Origin: an uncultured Paracoccus sp. | GTDB taxonomy: Bacteria > Pseudomonadota > Alphaproteobacteria > Rhodobacterales > Rhodobacteraceae | Length of the DNA: 36,579 nucleotides | Reading direction: 5' to 3' | Assembly: GCF_945915435.1 (NCBI RefSeq) | Contig: NZ_CAMEFG010000040.1 | Location: forward strand, 1 to 36,579 | Part shown: positions 15,143 to 24,573 of the stretch, piece after piece | How positions within the stretch are numbered: the first letter of the stretch is position 1 | Layout: each line of letters begins with the position of its first letter | Translations under genes and position numbers: made by a program | Notes under the pieces: model-generated | Database searches by the model: none | What the model saw: only the letters and a program-made list of their open reading frames with translations | What the model was told of the DNA's origin: nothing

Positions 15143-15990
15143 TCCCGCTGTTGCCGATCCTTGCGCTGGCCGCCGCGCTGACCTTCGACGGTGATGGCGC
15201 CGGTGCGGGGCGGACGGTAGATGCCGATCTCGATCCGCTCGACTTCTTCGCGGGGCAGGGCTGCGCCATCGGTCCTTCGACGCGGGCGGCGGCAAGGCAG
15301 GCCGGGGTCGATCGGGCCGCCATCGACGCGCTGGCGGACAAGTGGCGCGACGACCCGGAAACCGTGGCAACCGGCGATTGGCTGGTCCTGCCGCCCAAGG
15401 CCTGCACGATGACGCTGCCGGTTGTCGAAAGCGCGCTGAAATTGACCGACCCGGAGGTGCAGGCGGCGTTCTCGGCTGCGGATGCCTATGCAGGCGAAGA
15501 CTCGCCCGGCTGCTTTCTGGATGGGGACAAACTGCGGGCAACAACGGCTGCCGCCCGAGGGTGGACCCAGGATCAGGCAATGATCGAGTATCTGCGGCTT
15601 GTCGCGCAGTCGTTGCGCAGCGGTGACCTGACCTTCTACACGGATAGCCCGCTTCTTACGCCTTACGGCATCCACCTGACGACAGGAAGCTGCGGAGAGG
15701 TTTTGCCATATCGCGACGACGCCCGCCGTGCGCATGAATACCTGGTCGAGAACTTCGACATGATCGTGCGCAGGAACCTGCAAGAAGTCACCTGCGAATA
15801 CGGCGGCTCGTGGCCAGCCGTTGAGGAGGCCGAGCGTCTTCACAATGAACTTCAGGGCATCTCGCAACATGCGTGGTTGGGGTTTGAGGCCTACCTGATC
15901 GTTCTTGGGGCCGGATGGTATGAAGGCGTGTCACTGACCGAGAAGGGAATGCCCCGTCCGCCGCTCTGCCACTACCCCGAGGCAGGCTGA
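15139..15990 (+). CDS. Secreted hypothetical protein, six cysteines
   Basis: 283 aa, not recognised. The N-terminus [15 protein letters not shown] looks like an uncleaved anchor or a short signal peptide. The mature part contains six cysteines ([39 protein letters not shown]), enough for three periplasmic disulfides. No enzyme motif is evident. The ATG overlaps the dxs stop (ATGA), so it is translated from the end of the isoprenoid operon. Codon use from about 15420 onward is more relaxed than in dxs. The gene may be a lineage-specific addition. Confidence 0.75.
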   Translation: MIPLLPILALAAALTFDGDGAGAGRTVDADLDPLDFFAGQGCAIGPSTRAAARQAGVDRAAIDALADKWRDDPETVATGDWLVLPPKACTMTLPVVESALKLTDPEVQAAFSAADAYAGEDSPGCFLDGDKLRATTAAARGWTQDQAMIEYLRLVAQSLRSGDLTFYTDSPLLTPYGIHLTTGSCGEVLPYRDDARRAHEYLVENFDMIVRRNLQEVTCEYGGSWPAVEEAERLHNELQGISQHAWLGFEAYLIVLGAGWYEGVSLTEKGMPRPPLCHYPEAG

Positions 15991-16057
15991 GCCGACCCGA
16001 CCCCGGACCGGCTGGCGGGACGCCGGCCCGCCCGTCCCTGCGAACAGGATTTCCGCC

Positions 16058-16774
16058 ATGACCCGCCACACCCATCCCGACGCCCATCCCGACGACCCGC
16101 ATTACATCAGCCGCTCGGGCTGGCTGCGCGCGGCGGTGCTGGGGGCGAATGACGGGATCGTGTCCATCGGTTCGATGGTCGTGGGGGTCGCCGCCGTCGC
16201 GGGCGAACACGAATCGGTGCTGCTGGCCGGGGTCGCGGGGCTGGTCGCCGGGGCGATGTCGATGGCGGCGGGGGAATATGTCTCGGTCTCCTCGCAGGCC
16301 GATATCGAGCGTGCCGACATCCACCGCGAGACCCGCGCCCTTCACGCCGACCCGGAAGTCGAGTTGGAAGAGTTGATCGCCATCTACGAAACGCGCGGCC
16401 TTGCCCCCGACACCGCCCGGCTGGTCGCGGTCGAACTGACCGAGCATGACGCGCTCGGCGCCCATCTGCGCGACGAATTGGGCCTGAACGAGGCCCATTC
16501 CCCCAACCCGATGCTGGCCGCGCTGGCCTCGGGCGCGACCTTCGCCGTCGCGGGCGCCCTGCCGCTGTCGGGCGTGGTGCTGGCGCCGCCCGGCGCGGTG
16601 GTGATCACAGTTCTGGCAATGACGTTGCTTGCGCTGGCGGCTTTGGGCATCATCGGCGCGAAGGTGGGCGGCGCGCCGATCGGCCGCGCCGTGACCCGCG
16701 TCATCATCTGGGGCGTTGCGGCAATGGCGATCACGGCATTGATCAGCCGGCTTGCGGGCGTCTCGCTGGGTTAG
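16058..16774 (+). CDS. VIT/CCC1-family metal transporter
   Basis: Membrane transporter related to plant VIT1 and yeast CCC1, expected to move Fe2+ or Mn2+ out of the cytoplasm. The 238-aa protein has an N-terminal His/Asp-rich tail, then WLRAAVLGANDGIVSIGSMVVGVA, an AGAMSMAAGEYVSVSSQ segment, a charged cytoplasmic metal-binding helix region (~85-150, rich in Glu) and three C-terminal membrane helices. The GANDGIVS and GEYVSVSSQ motifs are diagnostic. Start ATG 16058 has AGGA upstream. It is probably transcribed apart from the dxs unit; the next gene follows within 10 bp. Confidence 0.93.
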   Translation: MTRHTHPDAHPDDPHYISRSGWLRAAVLGANDGIVSIGSMVVGVAAVAGEHESVLLAGVAGLVAGAMSMAAGEYVSVSSQADIERADIHRETRALHADPEVELEELIAIYETRGLAPDTARLVAVELTEHDALGAHLRDELGLNEAHSPNPMLAALASGATFAVAGALPLSGVVLAPPGAVVITVLAMTLLALAALGIIGAKVGGAPIGRAVTRVIIWGVAAMAITALISRLAGVSLG

Positions 16775-16781
16775 GATGGAT

Positions 16782-17423
16782 ATGCTGAACCAAACGATCC
16801 TTGCGGCTGCGGCGCTTGCCGCGTTTTCCACGGCCACACCGGCCCTTGCCACGCCCGAGGCGGTGCTGCCGTCGCGTGCCGACGTGACCGGCGTGGCGGC
16901 GGACGACGAGTTGAACATCCGCGCCGAACCGGACGCGGGCGCCGAGATCCGCGGCGCGCTGCCCCATGACGCCACGGGCGTCGAGGTGCTGGGCTTCGAT
17001 CCTTCCGGGCGTTGGGCGCGGGTGAGCATGCCGGAATCGACCGGCTGGGTCTCGGGGCGTTTCCTGGTGCTGGACCGCGCGACATGGGCGCAGGGCGAAT
17101 TGCCCGAAACCCTGCATTGCGTGGGAACCGAACCGTTCTGGTCGCTCAGCCGCACGGATGCGGGGATGGAACTGTCGCGCCCCGACACGGCCACGCGCAG
17201 CATGGACCTGCGGGTGGTGCTGGATCGCGGGATCGACGGTGATGCGATGCGCAGCCTGATCGCGGGCGACGACAGCGGGCGGGTGACGGCGGTGATCCAG
17301 CCGCAGGCTTGTTCGGACGGCATGTCCGACCGCGAATTCGGCCTGTCGGCCACCGTCATCATGGACGGGCAGGGGCAGGGGTCGCAGATGCTGACGGGCT
17401 GCTGCTCGGTCGCGGCGCGCTAA
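16782..17423 (+). CDS. Secreted SH3-domain protein with COG3650-like C-terminus
   Basis: 213 aa. Signal peptide (MLNQTILAAAALAAFSTATP, cut near ALA). A bacterial SH3 domain lies at about 35-95 (LNIRAEPDAGAEI, then GRWARVSMPESTGWVSGRFL). A second domain starts with LHCVGTEPFWSLS, the C-x-G-T-EPFW pattern of COG3650-type envelope proteins, and ends with a CC pair. It probably binds cell-wall material in the periplasm. The ATG at 16782 has AGGA 5 bp ahead; ATG 16776 is in frame and possible. The 3' end overlaps the convergent SDR gene by 4 bp, with no terminator between. Confidence 0.85.
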   Translation: MLNQTILAAAALAAFSTATPALATPEAVLPSRADVTGVAADDELNIRAEPDAGAEIRGALPHDATGVEVLGFDPSGRWARVSMPESTGWVSGRFLVLDRATWAQGELPETLHCVGTEPFWSLSRTDAGMELSRPDTATRSMDLRVVLDRGIDGDAMRSLIAGDDSGRVTAVIQPQACSDGMSDREFGLSATVIMDGQGQGSQMLTGCCSVAAR

Positions 17424-18280
17424 TCCGCGTCCTGCGCCAGCGCGCGCAGCCCGCTGCGATAGTCGGGGAATTGCAGGGCAACGCCCAGTTCCGTCTTGAT
17501 GCGGTCGTTGCGGACGCGCTTGTTCTCGGCATAGAAGGACCGCGCCATCGGGGTCATCACGGCAGCGTCGAAATCCTCGGCCGGGGGGACGGGCAGGCCG
17601 GTCAGACGGGCGGCATGGGCGATGATGTCCTCGGGCGGGGCGGGGTCGTCGTCGCAGACGTTGTAGATCGCGCCGGGCCTGGGCTGGCGGATCGAGGCCG
17701 CCAGCACCCGCGCCAGGTCCTGCACATGGATGCGCGAAAAGACCTGCCCCGGCTTGACGATGCGCCGCGCTGTGCCCGCACGCAGCTTGGCGAAGGGGCC
17801 GCGACCGGGACCGTAGATGCCCGCGATGCGGAAGATGTGCAGCGGCAACCCGTGGGCGGCGGCCAGCGCCTGCCAGTCGCTTTCGGCCCGCAGGCGCTGT
17901 TCCCCGCGTCGGGTCGTGGGCGCGGGCGCGTCGTCTTCATGAACCCATCCGCCTTGCCGGTCGCCATAGACGCCGGTGGTGGACAGATAGCCGATCCAGC
18001 GCGCCGGGGTGGCGGCCAGGTCGGGCGCGAAATCGCGCAGCGCGGGGTCGCCCCCTGCGTCCGGGCCAGCCGAGACCAGGATCGCATCGGCCCGCGCGAT
18101 GGCCTGCCGGATCGCGGCTTCCTGCCCCGGCCAGGCCAGCGCCCGCGCACCCGCCACCGTGACGCGGGTGGGGTCGTTGCGGGTCGTGCCGGTGACATGC
18201 CAGCCCTGCGCTGCCAGCAGCGCGGTCAGGTATCCCGCGCTGTAGCCATGCCCCAGCACCAGCATTTGCGGCGCGCTCAT
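17420..18280 (-). CDS. SDR-family NAD(P)-dependent epimerase/oxidoreductase (YeeZ-like)
   Basis: 286-aa extended/atypical short-chain dehydrogenase. The N-terminus has a Rossmann glycine motif GHGYSAGYL (10-18). The middle has [19 protein letters not shown], where the usual active-site Tyr environment is STTGVYG. It ends with [13 protein letters not shown] and [15 protein letters not shown], typical of the YeeZ/COG0451 group. The substrate is unknown. The start ATG overlaps the stop of the upstream LLM oxidoreductase (ATGA), so the two form one transcript, possibly a redox pair. Confidence 0.88.
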   Translation of the reverse strand: MSAPQMLVLGHGYSAGYLTALLAAQGWHVTGTTRNDPTRVTVAGARALAWPGQEAAIRQAIARADAILVSAGPDAGGDPALRDFAPDLAATPARWIGYLSTTGVYGDRQGGWVHEDDAPAPTTRRGEQRLRAESDWQALAAAHGLPLHIFRIAGIYGPGRGPFAKLRAGTARRIVKPGQVFSRIHVQDLARVLAASIRQPRPGAIYNVCDDDPAPPEDIIAHAARLTGLPVPPAEDFDAAVMTPMARSFYAENKRVRNDRIKTELGVALQFPDYRSGLRALAQDAD

Positions 18281-19263
18281 GCGATGCCCCGCATGATTTC
18301 CGCCGCGCGCTGGAAGGACCGGATGCGAAGATCTGCGTCGAAGATATTGCCGACAAGGATCACCTCATCGGGCCGGTGGGCGGCGATCAGCTCGTGCAGG
18401 CGGGTCTCGACGGTGGCGGGGCTGCCGACGGCGCTGACGGACAGCGCGGCATCGACATTGCGCAGGACGGGCGCGGGAACCTCGGCGGAGATATCGGCGA
18501 CGGGGGGCGGTAGCAGGCCGGGCTGGCCGGTGCGCAGCCGCGCGAAGGACAGCTTTTGCGACGATTGCAGGAAGCGCGCCTCATCGTCGGTATCGGCGAC
18601 GATCACGTTCACGGCCAGCATGAAATGGGGGGCCTCGCCCCATTGGGTCGGCTGGAAGCGCGCGCGGTAAAGCGCCAGCGCCTGTTCCAGGTCACCGGGC
18701 GCGAAATGGCTGGCGAAGGCGTAGGGCAGGCCAAGCGCCGCCGCCAGGCTGGCCCCGTAAAGCGATGAGCCGAGGACCCACACCGGCACCTCGCTGCCCT
18801 GTCCGGGCCAGGCGTTGACGTCGGCGCCGGGACGTTCAGGGCCCAGATAGCCCAGCAGTTCCACGACATCATTGGGGAAATCGTCGTTGCGCGACATGCC
18901 GCGCCGCAGCGCCTGCATCACCGCCCCGTCACCGCCCGGTGCGCGCCCCAGCCCCAGGTCGATGCGCGGGCCATAGAGCGCGGCCAGCGTGCCGAACTGT
19001 TCGGCGATGGCCAGCGGCGCGTGGTTGGGCAGCATGATCCCGCCCGCGCCGATCCGCATGTGTTGGGTCTGGCCCGCGACATGGCCGATCAGGACCGAGG
19101 TCGCGGCGCTGGCGATACCGGGCATGTTGTGATGCTCGGCCAGCCAGAACCGCTTGCAGCCCGCCTCTTCCGCCGCCTGCGCCAGCCGGACCGAGTTGCG
19201 GAACGCCGCCCGCACGTCCGAGCCTTCGGCCACCGGGGCCAGGTCGAGTATCGAAAAATCCAT
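18277..19263 (-). CDS. LLM-class flavin-dependent oxidoreductase
   Basis: Luciferase-like monooxygenase fold (328 aa), probably FMN-dependent, of the 'luciferase family oxidoreductase group 1' type. Visible: [11 protein letters not shown] at the N-terminus, [44 protein letters not shown], and [12 protein letters not shown]. The substrate is unknown. The start was set at 19263 because SILDLAPV is the standard first strand; an extension to 19374 adds low-quality sequence. The preceding bases carry GGAGGCGA. Divergent from amn, with about 150 bp between. Confidence 0.92.
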   Translation of the reverse strand: MDFSILDLAPVAEGSDVRAAFRNSVRLAQAAEEAGCKRFWLAEHHNMPGIASAATSVLIGHVAGQTQHMRIGAGGIMLPNHAPLAIAEQFGTLAALYGPRIDLGLGRAPGGDGAVMQALRRGMSRNDDFPNDVVELLGYLGPERPGADVNAWPGQGSEVPVWVLGSSLYGASLAAALGLPYAFASHFAPGDLEQALALYRARFQPTQWGEAPHFMLAVNVIVADTDDEARFLQSSQKLSFARLRTGQPGLLPPPVADISAEVPAPVLRNVDAALSVSAVGSPATVETRLHELIAAHRPDEVILVGNIFDADLRIRSFQRAAEIMRGIA

Positions 19264-19412
19264 CAGTCGCCTCCAACGCAGTTCCAGCGACAGCGCATTC
19301 GCAATTTCGTCGCATCCGTGTGACAGATAAGGTCGCGGCGCGCGGGTTGCCAGTGCGCCCCGCGGCTGGCACAACCGGATTGAAGCAGGTCCGAGGGAAG
19401 CAGGGAAATGCG

Positions 19413-20897
19413 ATGAATGACGAATCCCGTGTTCTGCCGGTCGTAAGCCCCGAACCGGCCCGGCGCGAATATTTTGACGATCCCAAGGCCGCCGTGGACA
19501 AGCTGGTCCAGCTTTACGAACGCGCCACCGATTTCCTGCTGGAAAGCTTCGAATCGACGCTGGACGGACGCCGCCCGACCTCGCGCTTCCGGGCGTTCTA
19601 CCCCGAGTTGCGGGTAACGACCGCCAGCCATTTCGTCACCGATTCGCGGCTGGCCTTCGGCCATGTCGCGCTGCCGGGCAGCTATTCGACCTCGATCACC
19701 CGGCCCGACCTGTTCCGCGGCTACCTGACCGAGCAGATCGGCCTGCTGATCCGAAACCACAAGGTGCCGGTCGCGGTGGACGACAGCGACACGCCCATGC
19801 CGGTGCATTTCGCCGTCGCCTCGCGCAGCGACCTGAACGTGCCTCAGGAAGGCGTGCTGAACTATTCCTTGCGCGACGTTTTCGACGTGCCGGACCTGAC
19901 GACGACGAATGACGATATCGTCAACGGCACCTCGGGACCGAACCCGGACGGCAGCATGCCGCTGGCAGGTTTCACCGCGCAGCGCATCGACTATTCGCTG
20001 GCGCGGCTGGAACATTACACCGCGACCCTGCCCGAGCATTTCCAGAACTTCGTGATGTTCACGAACTACCAGTTCTACGTCGATGAATTCGAGGCATTCG
20101 CCCGCCGCGTGCTGGCCGATCCCGATTCGGGCTATACGGAATTCGTCGGGCCGGGCAACAGCATCGTGCGCGACCCGCGCGAGTTGCTGGCCACAGGCGC
20201 CAAGACCCCGCAGATGCCCGCCTATCACCTCAAGCGCGCCGATGGCGACGGGATCACGCTGGTCAATATCGGCGTGGGGCCGTCGAACGCCAAGACCGCG
20301 ACCGACCATATCGCGGTGCTGCGCCCGCATGCCTGGCTGATGGTCGGCCATTGCGCGGGGCTGCGCAATTCCCAGCAACTGGGCGATTTCGTCCTGGCCC
20401 ACGCCTATCTGCGCGAAGATCACGTCCTTGACGACGACTTGCCCGTCTGGGTTCCCGTCCCGCCGCTGGCCGAGGTCCAGGTCGCCCTGCAAGAGGCCGT
20501 GGCCGAGGTCACGCAGCTTGAAGGCTATGAACTCAAGCGCATCATGCGCACCGGCACCGTCGCCACCATCGACAACCGCAACTGGGAATTGCGCGACAAT
20601 TCCGGCCCCGTCCAGCGCCTGTCGCAGTCGCGCGCCGTCGCGCTGGACATGGAAAGCGCGACCATTGCCGCCAACGGTTTCCGCTTTCGCGTGCCTTACG
20701 GCACGCTGCTTTGCGTCAGCGACAAGCCCTTGCACGGCGAACTCAAGCTGCCCGGCATGGCGACGGCCTTCTATCGCAGCCAGGTGGCCAGTCACCTGCT
20801 GATCGGGATTCGCGCGATGGAAAAGCTGAGGGCCACTCCGCTGGAACGGATCCACTCTCGCAAGCTGCGCTCGTTCAACGAAACGGCCTTTCTTTAG
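19413..20897 (+). CDS. amn: AMP nucleosidase
   Basis: Hydrolyses AMP to adenine and ribose 5-phosphate, helping to set adenylate pools. 494 aa, the long proteobacterial form with an N-terminal regulatory domain (~1-180, including [23 protein letters not shown]). The C-terminal nucleoside-phosphorylase-like domain shows [29 protein letters not shown] and [14 protein letters not shown]. The ATG at 19413 has AGGGAA upstream; another ATG 5 bp earlier is out of frame. Monocistronic: the HU gene has its own leader. Confidence 0.95.
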   Translation: MNDESRVLPVVSPEPARREYFDDPKAAVDKLVQLYERATDFLLESFESTLDGRRPTSRFRAFYPELRVTTASHFVTDSRLAFGHVALPGSYSTSITRPDLFRGYLTEQIGLLIRNHKVPVAVDDSDTPMPVHFAVASRSDLNVPQEGVLNYSLRDVFDVPDLTTTNDDIVNGTSGPNPDGSMPLAGFTAQRIDYSLARLEHYTATLPEHFQNFVMFTNYQFYVDEFEAFARRVLADPDSGYTEFVGPGNSIVRDPRELLATGAKTPQMPAYHLKRADGDGITLVNIGVGPSNAKTATDHIAVLRPHAWLMVGHCAGLRNSQQLGDFVLAHAYLREDHVLDDDLPVWVPVPPLAEVQVALQEAVAEVTQLEGYELKRIMRTGTVATIDNRNWELRDNSGPVQRLSQSRAVALDMESATIAANGFRFRVPYGTLLCVSDKPLHGELKLPGMATAFYRSQVASHLLIGIRAMEKLRATPLERIHSRKLRSFNETAFL

Positions 20898-21040
20898 GCT
20901 GTCAGGCGATATGCCGCTGTGGAAATCCGCCAAAAAGTGCGAATGCGCTTGAAAAAGACAGAAAAACCTTGTGTAGCGATTCCAGTGCCGCCAAGGTGGC
21001 GCCCAATATTTTTCCCACAGGGAACCAAGAGGAGACAGAC

Positions 21041-21340
21041 ATGGCCGTGGCCAATACCAAACCGATGACGAAGACCCAATTCGTCGCTACGCTGGCTGAA
21101 GAAATGGGCAGCGACAAGAAAACCGCCGCCGCAGCCCTGGATGCGATTTCGGCCGTTGTTACCCGCGTGGTCGCCGAAGGTGGCGCCGTCACTCTGCCCG
21201 GTATCGGCAAGGTCGCCTGCCGCGCCCGCCCCGAGCGTCAGGTCCGCAACCCGCAGACCCAGGAAATGATGACCAAGCCCGCCGACAAGGTGGTCAAGGT
21301 CACCATCGCCAAGGCGCTGAAGGACAGCGTCAACGCCTGA
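21041..21340 (+). CDS. HU-family DNA-binding protein
   Basis: Nucleoid protein that binds and bends DNA as a dimer. 99 aa with the HU fold: helical dimer part (MTKTQFVATLAEEMGSDKKTA), then the beta-arm GIGKVACRARPERQVRNPQT and the C-terminal VVKVTIAKALKDSV. The usual arm sequence ends NPxTG; here it is NPQTQEMM, with an Ala-Cys-Arg in place of the aromatic arm residue, so DNA contacts may differ from classic HU. AGAGGAGA precedes the ATG at ideal spacing. The 140-bp leader contains a TTGAAA hexamer at about 20954. A terminator follows. Confidence 0.92.
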   Translation: MAVANTKPMTKTQFVATLAEEMGSDKKTAAAALDAISAVVTRVVAEGGAVTLPGIGKVACRARPERQVRNPQTQEMMTKPADKVVKVTIAKALKDSVNA

Positions 21341-21372
21341 TCCCGTCCGGCACAGGACTGGAACAAGACAAT

Positions 21373-21398
21373 GGGCCGTGCAGATCGCGCGGCCCTTT
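21373..21398 (+). terminator. Intrinsic terminator after the HU gene
   Basis: GGGCCG (21373-21378) pairs with CGGCCC (21390-21395), followed by TTT. Loop of 11 nt. The stem is short but GC-only and sits 33 bp after the HU stop. Confidence 0.55.
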
Positions 21399-21421
21399 CC
21401 TGCATCCGGCTGGGGGACGCC

Positions 21422-22372
21422 ATGACCAGACGCCTTGCCGCCATCCTGGCAGCGACGACCATCCTGGGGGCAGGGGCCAAGGCCCAGGCCGTGGAAATCC
21501 AGATCGACGGTCCCATCGGCCCGCTGAGCGGCGAATTGATCGACCTGCCGAACGCGCAGGACGTGGTGGTCATCATCCCCGGCTCGGGTCCCATCGACCG
21601 CGACGGCAACGGCCCCGCGATCGGGATGCACTCGGACCTCTACCGCCAACTGGCCGAGGGGCTGGCGCTGGAAGGCATCGCCTCGATCCGCATCGACAAG
21701 CGCGGCATGTTCGGCAGCCAGGACGCCATCGTCGATCCCAACGACATCATCGTGGCCAATTACGCGCTGGACATGCGCGACTGGGTTGCGCGCGCGGGCC
21801 ATGTCACGCCCTGCGTCTGGCTGGCCGGCCATTCCGAGGGCGGGCTGGTCGCCCTGCTTGCCGCGCAGGACCCGCCCGAGGCGCTTTGCGGTGTCATCCT
21901 GCTGGCGACCCCCGGCAGGCCGGTGGGCCAGTTGATGATCGCGCAGCTTGAACGCAACCCGATGACGGCAAGCGCGATCGACGACATCCGGGCCATCGTC
22001 GCGCGGCTGGAACAGGGTGAAAGCCCCGAATACGACGAAATCCCCGCCACGCTGCGCCCGCTGTTTCCGGGGCATCTGCACCGCTACATGTCGGACCTTT
22101 TCGCCCATGACCCGGCGCGGATCGCGGGCGACTGGCCGGGGCCTGCGCTGATCGTGCAGGGCGACCACGACGTGCAGGTCGGGGTCGAGGACGCCGAACT
22201 GCTGGCCCAGGCCCTGCCGCAGGCCGGGCATCACCTGATCGAGGGCGCGACCCATATGCTCAAGCAGGACGTGCCCGGCCAGCCCTTCGTCACCTATTCC
22301 AACCCCGAATTGCCGCTGCATCCGGGCATCCTGCCGGTGATGGTGCGGTTCATCCACGACAACCACCGCTAA
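21422..22372 (+). CDS. Secreted alpha/beta hydrolase
   Basis: 316 aa with a Sec signal peptide (TRRLAAILAATTILGAGAKA, cut near AQA). Hydrolase elements: oxyanion strand VVIIPGSGPIDRDGN, nucleophile elbow GHSEGG, acid LIVQGDHDVQV and catalytic His in GATHML. The PGSGPxDRDGN start is typical of a family of periplasmic serine esterases/peptidase-like hydrolases. The substrate is unknown. The ATG at 21422 was taken because the signal peptide begins there; the in-frame ATG 21371 lies inside the terminator of the HU gene. Confidence 0.88.
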   Translation: MTRRLAAILAATTILGAGAKAQAVEIQIDGPIGPLSGELIDLPNAQDVVVIIPGSGPIDRDGNGPAIGMHSDLYRQLAEGLALEGIASIRIDKRGMFGSQDAIVDPNDIIVANYALDMRDWVARAGHVTPCVWLAGHSEGGLVALLAAQDPPEALCGVILLATPGRPVGQLMIAQLERNPMTASAIDDIRAIVARLEQGESPEYDEIPATLRPLFPGHLHRYMSDLFAHDPARIAGDWPGPALIVQGDHDVQVGVEDAELLAQALPQAGHHLIEGATHMLKQDVPGQPFVTYSNPELPLHPGILPVMVRFIHDNHR

Positions 22373-22446
22373 GGGTGCTTGCGGTCCCCGGCGGGTCATG
22401 CGAACCGGGACGGGTGCCGCGCATGCGGCGTGATCGGGGGAAAACG

Positions 22447-23343
22447 ATGGACCTGCGCGCAATGGCGATGGGGGTGGGGTTCGCCTTCATCTGGGCCTCG
22501 GCCTTCAGCACGACGCGGATGATCGTGCAGGACGCGCCGCCCTTGACCGCGCTTTCGCTGCGTTTCGCGCTGTCGGCGCTGATCGGGATCGTGCTGGCGC
22601 TGCTGATGCGGCAGAACTTTCGCCTGACGCGGGGCGAATGGCGTGTCGTCGTGCTGTTCGGCCTGTGCCAGAACGCGCTGTATCTGGGGCTGAACTGGAT
22701 CGCCATGCAATGGGTCGAGGCATCCGCCGCCGCCATCATCGCCTCGATGATGCCGCTGATCGTGGCGCTGATGGGCTGGACCCTGATGGGCGAACGTCCG
22801 CGCCCGATGGCGGTGGCGGGGCTGGTCACCGGCATGGCGGGCGTCGCGATCATCATGGGCGTGCGCTTGCAGGACGGGCTGAGCCTGACGGGCACGCTGC
22901 TGTGCCTGCTGGCCGCCGTCGCCCTTGCCGTTGCGACGTTGAGCGCACGGGGCGCAAGCAGCAGCGGCAACATGATGATGATCGTCGCGCTGCAAATGGC
23001 GGTGGGCGCGGTGGCGCTGATGGTCCCGGCGATGGTGCTGGAATGGGGCCAGCCGCTGCGCTTCAGCGCGCGGATGGGCTGGGCCTTTGCCTATACGGTG
23101 GTGGCGCCGGGCATCCTGGCCACCTGGATCTGGTTCCTGCTGGTCGCGCGCATCGGGGCGGTCCGGGCGGCGACCTATCATTTCCTGTCGCCCTTCTTCG
23201 GCGTCGTCATCGCGGCGATCCTGCTGGACGAACGCTTCGGCTTTTCCGATGCCGCCGGGGCGCTGATCGTGGCGGCGGGCATCCTGATGGTGCAGCGCAG
23301 CAAGCTGCCGCCCCCACCTGTCGCAACCGGGCCGGGCGCATGA
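22447..23343 (+). CDS. EamA/DMT-superfamily transporter
   Basis: 298 aa with about ten membrane segments in two EamA repeats; inner-membrane exporter of an unknown metabolite. Typical landmarks: GFAFIWASAFSTTRMIV in the first helix, GLNWIAMQWVEASAAAIIASMMPL in the first repeat, and FLSPFFGVVIAAILLDERF in the second. The start ATG at 22447 was preferred to the in-frame 22375 because the first helix starts directly after it and GGGGAAAA precedes it. Convergent with tyrB across a shared terminator. Confidence 0.92.
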   Translation: MDLRAMAMGVGFAFIWASAFSTTRMIVQDAPPLTALSLRFALSALIGIVLALLMRQNFRLTRGEWRVVVLFGLCQNALYLGLNWIAMQWVEASAAAIIASMMPLIVALMGWTLMGERPRPMAVAGLVTGMAGVAIIMGVRLQDGLSLTGTLLCLLAAVALAVATLSARGASSSGNMMMIVALQMAVGAVALMVPAMVLEWGQPLRFSARMGWAFAYTVVAPGILATWIWFLLVARIGAVRAATYHFLSPFFGVVIAAILLDERFGFSDAAGALIVAAGILMVQRSKLPPPPVATGPGA

Positions 23344-23344
23344 A

Positions 23345-23368
23345 AAAGCCGGCGCGGACGCCGGCTTT
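23345..23368. terminator. Bidirectional terminator between the EamA gene and tyrB
   Basis: Perfect 10-bp stem AAAGCCGGCG (23345-23354) / CGCCGGCTTT (23359-23368) with tetraloop CGGA. AAAAA on the left and TTT on the right serve both directions; it directly follows the EamA stop. Confidence 0.85.
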
Positions 23369-23388
23369 CCGGGCAAGTCAGCCGCCTG

Positions 23389-24573
23389 TCAGATACCCGC
23401 ATCCACGATGGCGCGGGCCAGGATCGGCACGGTCGTCTGGTTCAGCCCCGCGATGTTCAGCCGCGAATCGCCGACCAGGTAGATCGCGAAATCGTCCTTG
23501 ATCCGCTTGACCTGCTCGGGCGTCGCCCCAAGGCGCGAGAACATCCCGCGATGCCGCGCCACGAAATCGAAACGGTCCGAGCCGGACAGGCTGCGCAGTT
23601 CCGCCGCCAGTTGCTCGCGCAGCGCCAGCATGCCCTGGCGCACCTCCTCAAGCTCGGTCATCCAGTCGGCGCGCAGGGCGTCGTCGTTCAGCACGGTGGA
23701 TACGATCCGCGCGCCGTGGTCGGGCGGGAAGGAATAGGTCTGCCGGTTCAGGAAGGCCATCGCCCCCTGCGTCAGGTCGCGGGTCTTGCCGCCCTCGCTC
23801 AGCGCCAGCAGCACGCCCGAACGCTCGCGGTAAATGCCGAAGTTCTTGCTGCACGAGGCCGCGATCAGCACCTCGGGCAGGCGCGAGGCGATCAGGCGCG
23901 TGCCCGCCGCATCTTCCTGCAAGCCGTCGCCGAAACCCTGATAGGCGATGTCGATCATCGGAACCGCGCCGGTGGTTTCCAGGACCTGCGCGACCTCGGC
24001 CCATTCCTCCAGCGTCAGGTTGGCGCCGGTGGGGTTGTGGCAGCAGCCGTGCAGCAGGACGATATCGCCCTTCTTCGCCTGCGCCAGGTCGGCCTTCATC
24101 CCGGCAAAGTCCACGCCGCGCGTGGCCGCGTCGAAATAGCGGTAGGGGACCGCCTCGACGCCCATGAACTTCAGGATCGAGACATGGTTGGGCCAGGTCG
24201 GGTCGGAATGAAAGACGCGCATGCCGGGGTTGGCCATCCGCGCCAGCTCGAACCCCTGGCGCAGCGCGCCGGTGCCCCCGACCGTCGCCAGCGAGGCGGT
24301 GCGCGCGCCCTCCAGCCCCTCGCCAAGGATCAGCCGCGCCATCGCGTCGCGATATTCCTGCTCGCCCGGCAGGGCGGTGTAGGACTTGGTGGTCTGGGTT
24401 TCCAGGATGCGCTGCTCGGCCTGCCGCACGGCGCGCATGACCGGGGTGTGGCCGCTGGCGTCCTTGTAGACGCCGACGCCGAGGTCGATCTTGCCCTGCC
24501 GGGTGTCGGCCTTGAACTCGCCCATCAGGGCAAGGATCTTGTCGGGTTCCTGGGGTGTCAGATTGGACAGCAT
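23389..24573 (-). CDS. tyrB: Aromatic-amino-acid / aspartate aminotransferase (class I)
   Basis: PLP enzyme that transfers the amino group between aromatic or acidic amino acids and 2-oxoglutarate. 394 aa, subgroup I-gamma-like (LGVGVYKDASGHTPVMRAV at 31-49, as in E. coli AspC/TyrB). Visible: HNPTGANLT (179-187), FGDGLQEDAAG, and the Schiff-base Lys243 in SCSKNFGIYRERSG. The substrate choice between Asp and aromatic cannot be fixed from sequence. The start ATG abuts the sseA stop with zero gap, so the two are co-transcribed. This fits cysteine catabolism: transamination to mercaptopyruvate, then sulfur transfer by SseA. Confidence 0.93.
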   Translation of the reverse strand: MLSNLTPQEPDKILALMGEFKADTRQGKIDLGVGVYKDASGHTPVMRAVRQAEQRILETQTTKSYTALPGEQEYRDAMARLILGEGLEGARTASLATVGGTGALRQGFELARMANPGMRVFHSDPTWPNHVSILKFMGVEAVPYRYFDAATRGVDFAGMKADLAQAKKGDIVLLHGCCHNPTGANLTLEEWAEVAQVLETTGAVPMIDIAYQGFGDGLQEDAAGTRLIASRLPEVLIAASCSKNFGIYRERSGVLLALSEGGKTRDLTQGAMAFLNRQTYSFPPDHGARIVSTVLNDDALRADWMTELEEVRQGMLALREQLAAELRSLSGSDRFDFVARHRGMFSRLGATPEQVKRIKDDFAIYLVGDSRLNIAGLNQTTVPILARAIVDAGI

